A DNA stretch of 64,000 nt from NCBI GenBank assembly GCA_035048485.1, contig CM068587.1, positions 45,197,496 to 45,261,495 on the forward strand, in the 5' to 3' direction. Made by a program: the position numbers and the translations under genes. Positions 37,104-50,119 of the stretch are shown in pieces (the first letter of the stretch is position 1; each line of letters starts with the position of its first letter). The stretch is from Pteria penguin (lineage: Eukaryota > Mollusca > Bivalvia > Pterioida > Pteriidae). The notes below the pieces were generated by a model that had not been told where the DNA came from, searched no databases, and worked only from the letters and a program-made list of their open reading frames with translations.

Positions 37104-37267
37104 TGGTTGATTGGTGTTTTACATCGCTTTCAACAATATTTCAGTTATATCGCGACATGGAAGCAGGAGGTTACCAACCTCTTAAACATAGTGGCGCAAC
37201 CCGGGAATCGAACCCGGATCGTCGGCGCCGCAAGCCAAGCGCTTAACCACTACACCACGCCTGCCCC
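37104..37267 (-). mobile_element. tRNA-derived SINE, copy 2
   Basis: On the minus strand the head has an A-box-like TGGTGTAGTGGTTAAGCGC and the B box GGTTCGATTCCC. The body ends at GTTGGTTGATTGGTG (plus-strand text at 37104). It is the better-preserved of the two copies and is homologous throughout to 35570-35740. Bivalve SINE families with tRNA heads and conserved central domains are known; the exact family is not assigned here. Confidence 0.75.
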
Positions 37268-39070
37268 TTTAATATAATGTAAATAGAGGAAGATGATAAG
37301 TAAATAGATGAATAAATGAATACTCAAATTAGAGGAAATTCTCAACTGAGGTCTTTTATACACATTAGGACCTGGTCAATATAATGTTCACCTCTGTGCC
37401 TCACCGATTGAGCACCGCTTACCTTCGTAATTTACTTTAGAATGTATTGAAAACAGTAGAAGAAAGTCAAACATTCTGTTAATAAAGTTACTTGTATTTC
37501 TATTAAAAGAATAATCGTACTTTACTATATTCCTATCACGAGGAAAAGTTTACTTTTTGATACAATAAAATTTTAAACTTATAATTTCAATAAATTTGAA
37601 TATTAACATTGCACAAAAAGTAAACAAGTGATCAGAAAAATCAAAAGTTATCAAATGACATTCCTGATATATTGAATTTCATCTATAGATATAACTGACA
37701 ATTAATCAAAGAAGAGAAAGTCATGAATCTAAATAAGAACTGTATTCGGAGCACAACTTCCGTACATGATCATGGTAACATCTGGATTCTTCGGGGTTTG
37801 CGCTAAACAAATTGTGATAACAATCAAATCGTTGTCTATTCTTCGTCTTGTTTGCTCTCCGCTTAGTATTGTTTTAAAGATGTAGGTTGAGGTAAATTCA
37901 ACACGACGACATGTTTGAGGAATGGGAATCTAATTTTACTCTATATCAATCACATTTGTCAATAACATTAACTGGGAGAATTGAATATTAATTGAATTCA
38001 GCTGCACATTCATCCTTGGCACGGGACTCAATGTGCCAGAGACACGAATTGCCAAATTCAATTAATCTGAAAATTGCACAATCGAAATTTGATGCAATTA
38101 TCGCAAATTTCTTTCCGGTGGAATGTTGTTTAGGGAAATTTATATCAGGAACCGAACGCCGATGTCTTTGACGTATTATGTGAATTAATAATTTGTGTAA
38201 AATGATGCTGATTAAATACACATTCGTCATTTTTCTATTAGATGGACGGAAAATGGATTGCCTGGTAACAGTTTTATATTAGCATATGTATTTCGACATT
38301 GGTGTACATATATATTTGTGTGTTTGTGATATGAATAAAATGAAATTAAATTTTAATCAATAATATATGGCAATGTTTTAGACTTCTCCAAGATAGTACT
38401 GATTCTTTTTTTCACTGTAGACACTTTGTGCTTAATTTACATAATTATTTTTGTAATTGTTCTGTGTATTTTAAAATATAAATCAGGTTTATTTCTTTCG
38501 GAAAAAATCATAATCAATAATATTCTCTGTTAAAAGTTGACTATATCATATATTTTTTTTTTTGATTGCTCAGTTTTTGAAATTTGTCCGTATTTTTATT
38601 TCTCGATCTAAGACTTTGTGAATAGAGTAACATATTAGCCATGATTCGCCTAAATTGCTCTCTCTTATTATTTTTATTATATCACTCATAAAAAACGCCA
38701 ACAGTGATTCATCTCTTCTCAGAAGCGGAAATTTTAATCAATGCTGAAAAAATGTAAAGAATCACTATTATTTCATTGCAATTCCTCAGTTGCTCTTATC
38801 ATCTAGTTTAGGCAAATTATGGGAAAGAGGGCAAAATCAATCCCAATCCCACGATATATATCACGCTTCGGGGTCTGATTTCCAGATTGTTTATTCTAGA
38901 GGGGAACTTTGGTCTTTGGTCGCCTCTCTGTCGCCGGTATTCTGTGGCATGTCAAACGCTTTCTTGTGATATATATGCTTGGCAACTTCTACATCAATAC
39001 TGCAACACTAAGTAAACGAACAATTCTCTGAACGACTATGATTTATGGTTTCTGATGAACTGCGGTGTAG
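37268..39070. other. AT-rich DNA, nothing firmly recognised
   Basis: No gene is supported. A weak inverted pair, GCCTAAA at about 38648 against TTTAGGC at about 38808, may mark a short foldback, but its arms are poorly matched. Confidence 0.4.
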
Positions 39071-39340
39071 ATGTCAGTTTGCGCTGATCTAGCACACTGT
39101 CTTCGATCGTCTTACACAGAAATCGTCAGTGTCGAAATCGTATCTTTTCATGTAATCGATACTGCTAGAGAATATCACTTTGTGTTAATTTGTCCCCACT
39201 ATAATGATATCAGAACAAAAATTTTGAAAAAGTACTATTATTTCAGACTCTCTGTCTTCAAATTGGTTCAAATATTTTCTACCCAGAATGTAAAAGAACT
39301 GTGTAATCTGGGTAAATAAATAAGACATGGCTGCCTTCAT
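39071..39340 (+). pseudogene. LINE C-terminal fragment
   Basis: An 82-codon frame reads YHFVLICPHYNDIRTKILKK, then a hydrophobic and aromatic run and a CNLGKY ending. This fits the zinc-knuckle-like C-terminus of many non-LTR retrotransposon polyproteins, where a Glu-rich HFLL-CP-Y-DIR-K motif is typical. The reverse transcriptase itself is absent, so the copy is 5'-truncated, as is usual for LINEs. An AATAAA-bearing AT-rich tail follows to about 39535. Confidence 0.6.
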
Positions 39341-39867
39341 TGTTCGAAAACTTCACATTTGATTTATATACATACCAATTCAAGATATGTTTATCTGTTA
39401 TCTTTATATCTATATCATATGCATATTTATTTGCTCTACTGAGTACAAATATTTATATTTTATATATTCATTTGTATGTTATCTATGTTCTATATCTATG
39501 AGCAGTATTGCTTATGATAAATAAAATATATATAAGATATCATGGACCTTTAATGACACGGTGTTTCTTTGACTGGAAACTTTACTGAGTACTTACTTTA
39601 TCGGCAGGGATTACATGTACATGCCAGTGGCATAGTTATAGCTTGAAATTTTGTGTATGAAAAAAAAATAATAGACTCTGGGGCCGCCATAGAATCCTAG
39701 GTGTCCCAACGTGAATCTATGGTAAAGGGGTCGGAATTAGAGGGGGATACTCCTCTATGATTCTATCATTTTGATATAAACAAATTCCATACAAAGAATG
39801 CGAACCGTAAAATTTTACAAGCACTGTACGTATATTAAAATACATGTGAATAATAACTATACTATCA

Positions 39868-39930
39868 ATCGTAACAAGTCGTCCATTTCCGTACGCATAT
39901 ACGAAAAATGGCGACGGTGTTCCGATTGCT
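39868..39930 (+). repeat. Dispersed motif A, copy 2
   Basis: GTAACAAGTCGTCCATTTCC then GTACGCATATACGAAAAATGG and GACGGTGTTCCGATTG. This is the most complete of the window's copies. Confidence 0.65.
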
Positions 39931-39976
39931 ATACTATAAGTCTATTACACCAAATGTCATACACAGTTCTGTGTAT

Positions 39977-39978
<2 letters not shown>

Positions 39979-40008
<30 letters not shown>
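39979..40008. repeat. (GT)n microsatellite
   Basis: About 15 GT dinucleotides without interruption. Confidence 0.95.
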
Positions 40009-40011
<3 letters not shown>

Positions 40012-40437
40012 GGGCGCTATGCCATTGCATGCTTTTTAAATTTTACCGGCTCCTAGTTTATTAATCACTATGAAGATGAGACATTTGTGCATCACTTTTC
40101 TCTCTTAAAGAGATTATGGGCTATAGCTCTGCACTCACGGTGGCTTTAAAGATCAGTTAAAATCTTTTTTTTTTCATATCGGGAATCTCATTGGAAAGTC
40201 GGAAAGAAAATAAAACATTTCAGAGAAAATAATACTTGTGCTATTGTCCATACACCAAGTCCTATCATAAATCATATAAGATAAAATTTGACGAACATAT
40301 TACTTACGCAGATTAAAGTCAGGGCAGTCATAAGGGGAGATAAAAGATGTCGACGTTTGGATTCAGTTTAATTAATATCAGATTGATTTAATACTATATT
40401 TTCATCTAAGATTATTGTCCCCATCGGAATAATCATG

Positions 40438-40490
40438 ATTGATTGATTGATTGATTATTGTTTTACGTCACTCCACGATGGAATAATCAT
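40438..40490 (-). repeat. SINE tail fragment
   Basis: GATTGATTGATTG then TTATTGTTTTACGTCACTCC is the reverse complement of the 3' end of the SINE at 46501-46775 (GGAGTGACGTAAAACAATAA). Only the tail is present, and it abuts a long TA microsatellite. Confidence 0.7.
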
Positions 40491-40492
40491 GA

Positions 40493-40594
<102 letters not shown>

Positions 40595-40675
40595 AAACAG
40601 GTGTAGAAGGTTTGGTGACTGGATGGGTTGTAACCTTTCGTTTGAACTCGCTAAAAGCGTCTTCAGGTTAATAAG

Positions 40676-41863
40676 AAACCCTTCCAGTGTACCTATTGGA
40701 GATCATTGGGTGGGCAATGAAACCCTTCCAGTGTACCTATTAGAGGTCGGTGGGTGGGCAATGAAACCCTTCCAGTGTACATATTAGAGGTCGGTGGGTG
40801 GGCAATGAAACCCTTCCAGTGTACCTATTGGAGATCATTGGGTGAGCAATGAAACCCTTCCAGTGTACCTATTAGAGGTCGGTGGGTGGGCAATGAAACC
40901 CTTCCAGTGTACCTATTAGAGGTCGGTTGGTGAGCAATGACACCCTTCCAGTGTACCTATTGGAGATCATTGGGTGAGCAATGAAACCCTTCCAGTGTAC
41001 CTATTACAGGTCGGTGGGTGGGCAATGAAACCCTTCCAGTGTACCTATTAGAGGTCGGTGGGTGAGCAATGAAACCCTTCCAGTGTACCTATTAGAGGTC
41101 GGTGGGTGAGCAATGAAACCCTTCCAGTGTACCTATTAGAGGTCGGTGGGTGAGCAATGAAACCCTTCCAGTGTACCTATTAGAGGTCGGTGGGTGGGCA
41201 ATGAAACCCTTCCAGTGTACCTATTAGAGGTCGGTGGGTAGGCAATGAAACCCTTCCAGTGTACCTATTACAGGTCGGTGGGTGAACAATGAAACCCTTC
41301 CAGTGTACCTATTACAGGTAGGTGGGTGGGCAATGAAACCCTTCCAGTGTACCTATTGGAGATCATTGGGTGAGCAATGAAACCCTTCCAGTGTACCTAT
41401 TAGAGGTCGGTGGGTGGGCAATGAAACCCTTCCAGTGTACCTATTAGAGGTCGGTGGGTGAGCAATGAAACCCTTCCAGTGTACCTATTACAGGTCGGTG
41501 GGTGAGCAATGAAACCCTTCCAGTGTACCTATTACAGGTCGGTGGGTGAGCAATGAAACCCTTCCAGTGTACCTATTGGAGGTCGGTGGGTGAGCAATGA
41601 AACCCTTCCAGTGTACCTATTGGAGATCATTGGGTGAGCAATGAAACCCTTCCAGTGTACCTATTAAAGGTCGGTGGGTGAGCAATGAAACCCTTCCAGT
41701 GTACCTATTACAGGTCGGTGGGTGAGCAATGAAACCCTTCCAGTGTACCTATTAGAGGTCGGTGGGTGGGCAATGAAACCCTTCCAGTGTACCTATTAGA
41801 GGTCGGTGGGTGAGCAATGAAACCCTTCCAGTGTACCTATTGGAGGTCAGTGGGTGGACAATG
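40676..41863. repeat. 44-bp minisatellite, 27 copies
   Basis: The unit is 44 bp, from CCCTTCCAGTGTACCTATTA through GGTCGGTGGGTG to GCAATGAAA. Two main forms are interspersed: TAGAGGTCGGTGGGTG and TGGAGATCATTGGGTG. There is a minor TACAGGTCGG form. The left edge opens inside AATAAGAAACCC and the right edge ends at ACAATGTAGG. Confidence 0.97.
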
Positions 41864-43699
41864 TAGGCCGAAAAAATGATATCCATCTATTCACATTTAA
41901 GAATGTTCTAAATCGAAGAATCTAATAAGTAGAGAAGAAAATTTACAACAGTTATCTTTCTTTTCAAAGAGTCGATTTACCTTTTAAATACATTATGGTT
42001 TATTGTATTAGTACTCTTTATAAAGGAAAAAAGATTCGAACTGTTTGATTAATAATTTATCCTATGTAATGTTACACACACTCACACACACATATATACA
42101 CACACACCTACACACACACACCTACACACACACACACACACACAATTAAATTCAACCTCCAATCAGCTGCAGGAACTGGCAACCAACTTCATTGTATCCT
42201 GTTAGTGTAAATATCTTATACTCTAAATTTTGTTAGGAAAAGACAAGTGTCGGTTCTGAGATGTTTATAGAGGGGTATGGAATTTCTTGTGGTTCTTGTA
42301 AGTCGATATCTGTCTACTAAATACAATGCTTTAAATGACATCATTCAGAGTCTTTATGTACTTTTATATAGTTAATGAGATGAGCTACGTGATTTCGTGT
42401 AATCTGCATTATCTGGTACCAGGGCTGCATATCAAAGTAAATGTTAAGAAACTGCATCATTACTGGCGAAGAAAGAAATACAAGATTAAATTCAAACATA
42501 ATCGAATTTGAAAAAAAAAATGATAAAATTCAATTTTTGGGCTACTTGAGTTCACAGTCATACCACAGTTCAGGACCGGAGAGGAGAATGCCTCACTTAT
42601 TTGGCCGATCATCGACCAATTTTTTTTATTTCGTCACCAAACGTAACGAAATTTAAGGTTTAAGCGTCACACTTTTGAAATGTATAAATGTATAAACGGA
42701 TAGAATTAGTCCGAAATGTCAGACAAAAGCAATGACTTTGGTCTGAATTCCTCCTTTTGAAAGAATCGACGGGAATTGAAAAAAAAAAAAATCCGAAGAT
42801 TTTGCTAATAAAATATTGCTCACAATTCGCTTTATTGTTCACTTATTACATCCACATCACACTGTTTCTATCTCACAAAGTTTGATAAAAGACTCGTGAA
42901 AGGTTTTCCAAATGTCATTTAGCCATATTTTCCCATGATTCTTATAATTTACGATAAATTCCGATATGAATGAAATGAGAGGAAATTCGACGAAAGAATG
43001 TTAAAAATCACTTATTGCAGGAGTTATAGGATATTTTAAAGCGACTGGTAAGTATTAAAAAATTTTGATTTTGAATAGATTCCCTTCGATTCTTTCTATG
43101 GGAGGAATTCAAACCCATGTTTTATGTCTCGAACTGGGATTTCGGATAGGGTAGCACATGATAAATACGGTTTCACCTAATACATGTATATCCTAATACA
43201 AATTAGATACAAGACGGATATGAGCAGGAAATACGAACTATTACATGTAAATTATAATAAGGTATGTTAACAACTTCATGTGATTGATCTCTCCATATCT
43301 TGTGCATGTCATATGGACATTCATATGATATATGGACATTGATCTAACTATTTTGTTATTGACTTATTCATTAACATTGCACTATAAACAGGGCGGTTAT
43401 TATTAGCAACTGATCCAATATGAATGTGTCATCTAGCTTTATTGTAATGCACTGTCCTTTTGATATTCGGGGTGGGCTGGGAATTTTTGAAAAAAAGTTC
43501 TTGCACTGATTTTGACTTAAAAATAATCTTGCTCAGTCACACAGAGAAAAAAAATAATCAATCTCCAATAGACTAGCGTAATCTAAAATCATACTTTGGA
43601 AAAAATTAGGCGTTAAAACTCGGTTTTTCCCGGCGAGCTTCGCTCACCAGAATGGTACATAACACAACAGTTTATGTCATTATGGTCTTTTGTTCCACA
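41864..43699. other. AT-rich DNA with a (CA)n tract
   Basis: An imperfect CA-rich microsatellite lies at 42066-42145. Otherwise no gene or element was recognised. Confidence 0.5.
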
Positions 43700-44650
43700 T
43701 ACGTTACTAGAATTTAATGGCAAGATTTATTAACAGATATTTGGGATTTCTATGGGCACTAATTGTGCCCCTCTTATAGCAGATTTGTTTCTATATTGTT
43801 AAGTGGGGGAGTTTCATATATTCTATTCAAAAATCTAAACGATTCGACCTTATTGAGATGTTGGATGATACCTCTAGTTACATGTACATGTATCTTGACA
43901 ACATCTACGGTATTGATAACCATGAGTTTGAAAGATATATAGCTATCATATACCCACAAAACTTTAGTTAAAGACAATATCTGTGATACAGAAACACTTT
44001 TCTTGGACCTATACATTATAACAGTTAACAATAAAATTCATACCAATAATATGATAAACATGACGATTTTAGATTTCCTGTTGTGAATTTCCCTTAGTTG
44101 TATAGTTACAGATGTTCCTAGACTAGACTCCCATCATATGGTATTTATAAAATTCAGTTGGTTTAGTTTGCCAGTGCATGCACTAACGTTTTGGACTTTC
44201 ATGCAAAAAAAAAAATACAAATAACGTTGGAACTTTCAACTCAGTGTTACAAGTATCATAACTTAGAAAAGCCTTCGGAAATTGTTTTAGGTCATATTCA
44301 GAACTTTTATCAAAAAGTCGGAAATATTACTTTGTATTGAATGGAATTTCGCTTCCCAATTTCTACCGTGATCTTGTATGCAAACTTAAGAGGGTCTAAG
44401 GTTCCAATAAGTTTATCTCGTCGGTTCCAAAAATAGTGAAAGGCCTTCGTAAACTATAATAATATGACCCGGAAATCATTAAAAGGTAATTATTGTATTG
44501 CCCCTTCTACACTTATCATTTTTACTTGAACCTGTAAGCTGACTAACAGGCAGGTGGGGACTATATGTTGGGCCTTGTTGAAACTTTTTTCAGAGGAGAA
44601 ATGGTCCTGAACCTTATTCCCTCGTACTATTAATTTGGACTCTTACAAAT
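43700..44650 (+). pseudogene. Decayed reverse transcriptase of the MGTNCAPL type
   Basis: Translation pieces in shifting frames match one retroelement family in order. ISMGTNCAPLIADLFLYC lies at about 43749-43795. YLDNI near 43890 sits in the place of the catalytic YLDD box, so the second aspartate is replaced by asparagine. FLDLYI follows near 44002. A diverged middle is followed by a region resembling KAFGNCFRSYSELL near 44265, FYRDLVCKL near 44363 and RRNGP near 44598. Several stops and frameshifts make it non-functional. I associate this family with retroelements common in bivalves and cnidarians, possibly Penelope-like; the clade is not certain. Confidence 0.65.
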
Positions 44651-44825
44651 CAAGGGAATGAGCTCACTTCCAGATCGGCAGAGCATAGTTTACTCATGTT
44701 GATGACGATGTACACATTTTTGATATCTTGGTCTTACTCAGCATTACTATACATGTTTATATTTTTATGACCTCTCAACTTGAGAAAGTTAAATTTTATT
44801 TGTTTTACAACGATTAAGAAACAAG

Positions 44826-45025
44826 TTAACAACTTATATAGATATTGCTCGTTGGCACGGATCTTGGCGTAAGGGTGTCGTTTGTGTGGGAGGAAACAGG
44901 AGTACCCGGAGAAAACCCACAAAACCAGGTTGGTGACAGCCTCACCATCTCACATACCACACCGGGAATCGAACCCGGGTCGCATTGGTGAGAAGCGAGC
45001 GCTACCTGGCCCCTTTGAGAAAGTT
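44826..45025 (-). mobile_element. tRNA-derived SINE with conserved GGAGGAAAC domain
   Basis: On the plus strand GTGGGAGGAAACAGGAGTAC and CCGGAGAAAACCCAC precede CCGGGAATCGAACCCGG, the inverse of a B box. Read on the minus strand this is a tRNA-like head followed by a conserved central domain. The GGAGGAAAC word recurs widely in marine invertebrate repeats (general knowledge). Stems are partly degraded. Confidence 0.6.
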
Positions 45026-46396
45026 GTTGATCCTTGCTCTCTATGTGAGGGATTATTAATATAGTAATTAGATTTTTAAATGTATGTTCTTTGACTATAC
45101 TGCTTTCGTGGAAAGTGGGGATGAGAATCCGTAAACCGGTTAACCACTCCAACTGATTGACTACTGTCATATCAATTTACCGTCCTAAGTCGCACCTTAA
45201 TCGAAAGTTTTGTGATGTTGTTGTGCCAAGTTGTGTCTGGGTTTTTTGTACTGGATATATGCCAAAAACGGTTCTTGAGGGGTGGTCAAGGGGAAGTATG
45301 AACCTCAGGTGAACTTTGCAGTGCATTAATATCTTTATATGCTTAATGTATTTGAATAGAGAGACAAATTCAAAAAACTTTTCCTTTTGCTGATATCTCT
45401 TTCCTATTAAAAGTTATGGCAGTTTGAAGATGCCAAATTTTGACATTTTCATAGAATTTTGACATATTCATAGAATTTTTTCTTTATATAATTCATGATT
45501 GATTTCGCGACTAAGACAGAACAGACATTTCTCCCATTTTCATAATTTTTGTCATTTCTCCGGGTTTTTTTTGTTTTTTTGTTTTTTTTTTTTTTTTGCC
45601 CAGAGTTGCCCTCTTTCCTTCACACTCCTACCCCCTTCTCTCCTTCCTCACTCCCTGCTTCTAGTCTCACCCTCATTTCAGTATAGGGTATCATTATGAT
45701 GGGCTGAAAGCATAGAACATAGCTGAGATAGGGTTCAGCAGAATTATGTCAAAAATAACAGTGTTTATTATCAAATTTGTATTATAATTATACTTTTACA
45801 ACAATATTTTATTGAAAAAAGTTCTCGCTCTGGTTTTTCTGAAAAAATTTCCCTTGGCCCAAGGTTGAGGTAAAAAAATAATCTGGCCGGGTTGAAAAAC
45901 CCAGGCCCCCCTCCCAGGTTATCAAATGGACGGTGCCTAAGTGACAGAGTCACTTTAAATAGTGTTACGAATAGATCGATACTCATACATGTATATTGAT
46001 TTGAAGTACAGTTGATATCTCTGGAAATTTTGTATATCTATTTGATATCATTTTCGATTGACTCAAACTGAATTAATGCCATTACATAATACAATCATCT
46101 TAAACATGTAACGGAATGTGTTTAAGATGTTTGTCTGTGTGTTTAGACTGACGAGGTTGCAAGTATGAGCTTTTTATTTTATCTATCTATTGTGTCAATG
46201 GGTGAGTATTGGTGTCAGTGAATGGTATGTGATGGGCTTTGTATGCCCGAGTAGCCGACAATTCGGATTAATTCTGATTCCGGTTTATGTGTTGGTATGT
46301 AGCGGGGATTTCATCGCAGTCTCACATCATGGACGGTTACATGGTTCATAAGTCGATAAATTGACTACATAATGAATGATTTACAATGCATATAAG
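45026..46396. other. AT-rich DNA, nothing recognised
   Basis: There is a homopolymeric T run near 45565-45597 and a pyrimidine-rich stretch to 45680. No gene or element was identified. Confidence 0.5.
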
Positions 46397-46500
46397 TTTA
46401 TATTATATTATATTATATTATATTATATTATATTTATATTATATTATATTATATTATATTATATTATATTATATTATATTATATTATATTATATTATATT
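46397..46500. repeat. (TTATA)n microsatellite
   Basis: About 20 copies of a 5-bp AT unit, with one interruption near 46432. It abuts the head of the SINE that follows. Confidence 0.95.
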
Positions 46501-46775
46501 AAGCCGATGTGGCTCAACGGATGTTGTACTCGGCTCGTGACTGAAAGGTCCCGGGTTCGACCCCCGCCCTGGGCACACCGGTGTCTTGTCTTTCGAATGA
46601 GACAGTAAAAACCAAGGTCACGTGTCACGGTAGCCGTAGCACGTAAAAGATCCTTCACTACTTCGGATAGGTCCTTTGCAAAGGTCTAAATTTATATGCA
46701 ATGCATCAGGCAGATGTTGTTACCATATTCGTGAAATAATCGTGGAGTGACGTAAAACAATAATGAATCAATGAA
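46501..46775 (+). mobile_element. tRNA-derived SINE, near full length
   Basis: The head has an A-box-like ATGTGGCTCAACGGATG and the B box GGGTTCGACCC. The body carries CTTTCGAATGAGACAGTAAA, GCACGTAAAAGATCC and, at the end, GGAGTGACGTAAAACAATAA with a short simple tail. Promoter boxes, a central domain and a defined tail give the full SINE layout. A tail fragment at 40438 and a diverged relative at 51780 support a family. Confidence 0.8.
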
Positions 46776-47112
46776 AATAAACAATGTCATATTATATCAT
46801 ATAATTATATCATATCGCATTATATTCTTTTACATAATACAGTGTACATATAATAAAATCTTACTGTTTGTGTGCGTGATTTTGTTTTCGTGTGGTTCGA
46901 GTGAAGGAAATAATAACACTAGAAAATGAATGTAGACAAGACTATGTAAGCTATTTTAATGAGTTGTCTGTCCTTGTTTATTAAGTCCATCATATTGTAT
47001 ACAATAAGTAAGTACAAACTGGCAATCACACCATTGCTCAATCATATTGAACGATTTGGCAAAGAGAAGAGTATTCAAATCTTTTGATTATACACGGAAT
47101 TCGCTGTGAAAA

Positions 47113-47705
47113 ATGACAGACGAAAACGTTGATATTGGACACATTCTTGTCATGTTTGACAGAAGGCAAAACCTCCAAGATATAGCCAGTGAAGTTGGCA
47201 TAAGTTACGGGCTGTTCAATCAATTTTAACGTGTATCTTAGGCATGCCTAAGGTCTCGGCTAGATGGGTCCATAGAATATTGACAGAAGATCAAAAGAGA
47301 GATAGGGATGACGTTTCTTTGCATCTTGCTATGAGCATGATCCCTAGGATTTTATATGCCGAATTTTTACTCAGGGTAAAATTTGATTTCACCATTTTGA
47401 CCCCGATCCAGGAAACAAAGCATACGATGGATTAACCGTGGCTCGTACCTGCCTAAAATTCAAAAGAGTTTCCTGTGCTGGATAGTACATATCATGCAAA
47501 TGAGTAAAAGGAACTTGGCGAGGAGATTGTGAGAAAGCGGAAAGGAAAGCTGATCAGAGGCCACCTGCTTTTGCAGGATAATGCACCAACTCATACTTCC
47601 CAAGTTGCAATGATGGCTATGACGGGATGAAGCTTCTAGGTTCTTCCTCATTCCATACTTGACTTCTGTCTGTTCCCGAAACTAAACTCTAACCTTTAAA
47701 AGAAG
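47113..47705 (+). pseudogene. Dead mariner transposase
   Basis: Three frame-shifted blocks match mariner transposase in order. An N-terminal helix-turn-helix part lies at 47113-47229 (DRRQNLQDIASEVGISYG). The linker and start of the catalytic part lie at 47244-47430 (GMPKVSARWVHRILTEDQK). The second catalytic block is near 47515-47630 (GKLIRGHLLLQDNAP, then THTSQVAM), followed by a shortened FPKL end. The first catalytic aspartate context is eroded and the third region is mostly deleted. Multiple stops show it is inactive. Terminal inverted repeats were not found. The 41-bp minisatellite begins directly after the last recognisable residues. Confidence 0.85.
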
Positions 47706-48645
47706 TGAGGGTGTCATGGGTGCTGTATTCGAGTACTTTAGGGACCAGATGGTGTCATGGGAGTTGTATATGGGTACTTTAGGGACTAGAGGGTGTCATG
47801 GGCGCTGTATACGAGTACCTTAGGGACCAGATGGTGTCATGAGAGTTGTATATGGGTACTTTAGGGATTAGAAGGTGTCATGGGCGCTATATATGAGTAC
47901 TTTATGGACCAGTGGATGTCATGTACGCTGTATATGAACACTTTAGGGACCAGAAGATGTCATGGACGCTGTATATGAGTACTAAAGTACCCAGACAATG
48001 TCATGGGTGCTGTATACGAGTACTTTAGGGACCAGATGGTGTCATAGGAGTTGTATATGGGTACTTTAGGGACTAGAGGGTGTCATGGGTGCTGTATTCA
48101 AGTACTTTAGGGACCAGAGGGTGTCATGGGAGTTGTATATGGGTACTTTAGGGACTAGAGGGTGTCATGGGCGCTGTATATGAGTACTTTAGGGACCAGA
48201 GGGTGTCATAGGTGCTGTATATGAGTACTTTAGGGACCAGAGGGTGTCATGGACGCTGTATATGAGTACTTTAGGGACCAGAGGGTGTCATGGGAGGTGT
48301 ATATGGGTACTTTAGGGACTAGAGGGTATCATGGGAGTTGTATATGGGTACTTTAGGAACTAGAGGGTGTCATGGGCGCTGTATATGAGTACTTTATGGA
48401 CCAGAGGGTGTCATGGGAATTGTATATGGGTACTTTAGGGACTAGAGGGTGTCATGGGAGTTGTATATGGGAACTTTAGGGACTAGAGGGTGTCATGGGC
48501 GCTGTATTCAAGTACTTTAGGGACAAGAGGATGTCATGGGCGTTGGATATGAGTTCTTTAGGGACTAGAGGGTGTCATGGGCGCTGTATATGAGTACTTT
48601 ATAAAGGGACCAGAGGGTGTCATGTACGCTGTATATGAGTACAAA
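47706..48645. repeat. 41-bp minisatellite, about 23 copies
   Basis: The unit runs from GGGTGTCATGGG through GTATATGGGTACTT to TAGGGACTAGA. Frequent variants are GCGCTGTATATGAG and AGTTGTATATGGG, and GGGACCAGA for GGGACTAGA. The array is continuous from the mariner remnant to about 48645, with one short insertion (ATAAAG) near 48603. Confidence 0.95.
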
Positions 48646-48953
48646 TATGAAGTCTCTATATCCCTTACGGTTCCAAAACTATGACCCCGGTTAAAGTTGA
48701 CAGACAAACAAACAAACAAACAAACAGACAGGACAAAAACAATATGCCCCGATCTATTTATCCAGAGGAATAAAAACACAATTCTTTCTATCCATGTTAA
48801 TCCTGATAAAGTAAAACTTTTCATGATATTCTTGTACCTCACTGTGATGTGTAGTCTAGAGAGTGAGGGAATTGTTATTCTCTACACAGTAATAAAGATC
48901 TCCATTTATATCAGTACTAGCAATTCCTTATGGATAGTAATAAAATCTGGATC

Positions 48954-48988
<35 letters not shown>

Positions 48989-50119
48989 CACTAGGTTACT
49001 TTGGTGGTGTTGCTGCTTTAGGGTATGAATTCTGAGTTTGGTAAAAGACGAATGGAATTTTTATCACGAAAATATGAGTCATATAAGTACACAATTATCA
49101 AATTACTAAATTTAGGATCCATTCCTTTGATTTACAAAAATAACTCGCTATTCACTCATACTTTGATCTGGATGGATTTCCGAATATAGTTTCATATCAA
49201 AACATTCAAATTAACATTTCCACTTCCACTTTTAACCAGTTCATTGTTAGTATTTGCAATGGCGTTTTCATTCTATATTCTCATCCAGAATACTCTTTAA
49301 TTATTATTTTTAGATTCATTTGTGTGCGATGAAATGTTAGCATCCTGTCAGACCTTGGTAGATAATTAGATACCATAGTAAGCTTCTCAATCGATCTTAA
49401 AATGACGAGAACATTTGCACCGTTTAGCTAATTTTATGAACGATTTGGAGTTACCATGTCTACAAAGCGTTCGTAAAATACGCGTTGGACATGTCTTGAT
49501 TTTATGCCATTCTTAAATTAGATATACCTCTGTTTTGAGTCATCCTATGTTTTGGGATTGACCCTAATTTTTTTTATTAAGCATTATAAACTTATTGTTG
49601 AAACTTATTTTACAAGCAATTGGACATTACACGATTTGTGAGAAACTGCTACTGTTGCTCCTTCTAAAAAGTTACCCCAAGATCCCTCACCCATATGCAG
49701 GTATACTATTTTATTATATGTCATACCTTAAGTACACTGACATCTGCAAATGTACACATGTAGATATCCACAGGCAGGGGGCGGATCCAGCAAACTGCAA
49801 TTTTGATAAAAAGAGGAAAATGGGTGAGTTAACCTTTTTATGCTTATTTGTGAAAATACTTTTTTCAAGGAAAGAAAACATCGCACTTTAGTGGTATGAT
49901 GATTCATTTTAAAAATGGACAAGGTGACCGTTTGGATAAAATCGCCCTTTCATCTGCTAGATCCGCTAATGTGCACACACATTTACAATAAAAGAATCAA
50001 CTTATACGCACAAATAGTTACAAATAAATATCTACGTCTTCTATAAGTTATGCAATGTACTAACACAATACAAAAGACTCTCTTTTCCGGTCTGGTCTCC
50101 ATATGATACAAAAATATAT
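48646..50119. other. AT-rich DNA with (CAAA)n and (GA)n tracts
   Basis: A CAAA-type microsatellite is at about 48699-48730 and a GA microsatellite at 48960-48988. No gene or transposon was recognised. Confidence 0.55.

Noticed and set aside
40676..41863. CRISPR array
   Set aside because: The repeats are contiguous with no unique spacers, and the surrounding DNA is eukaryotic.
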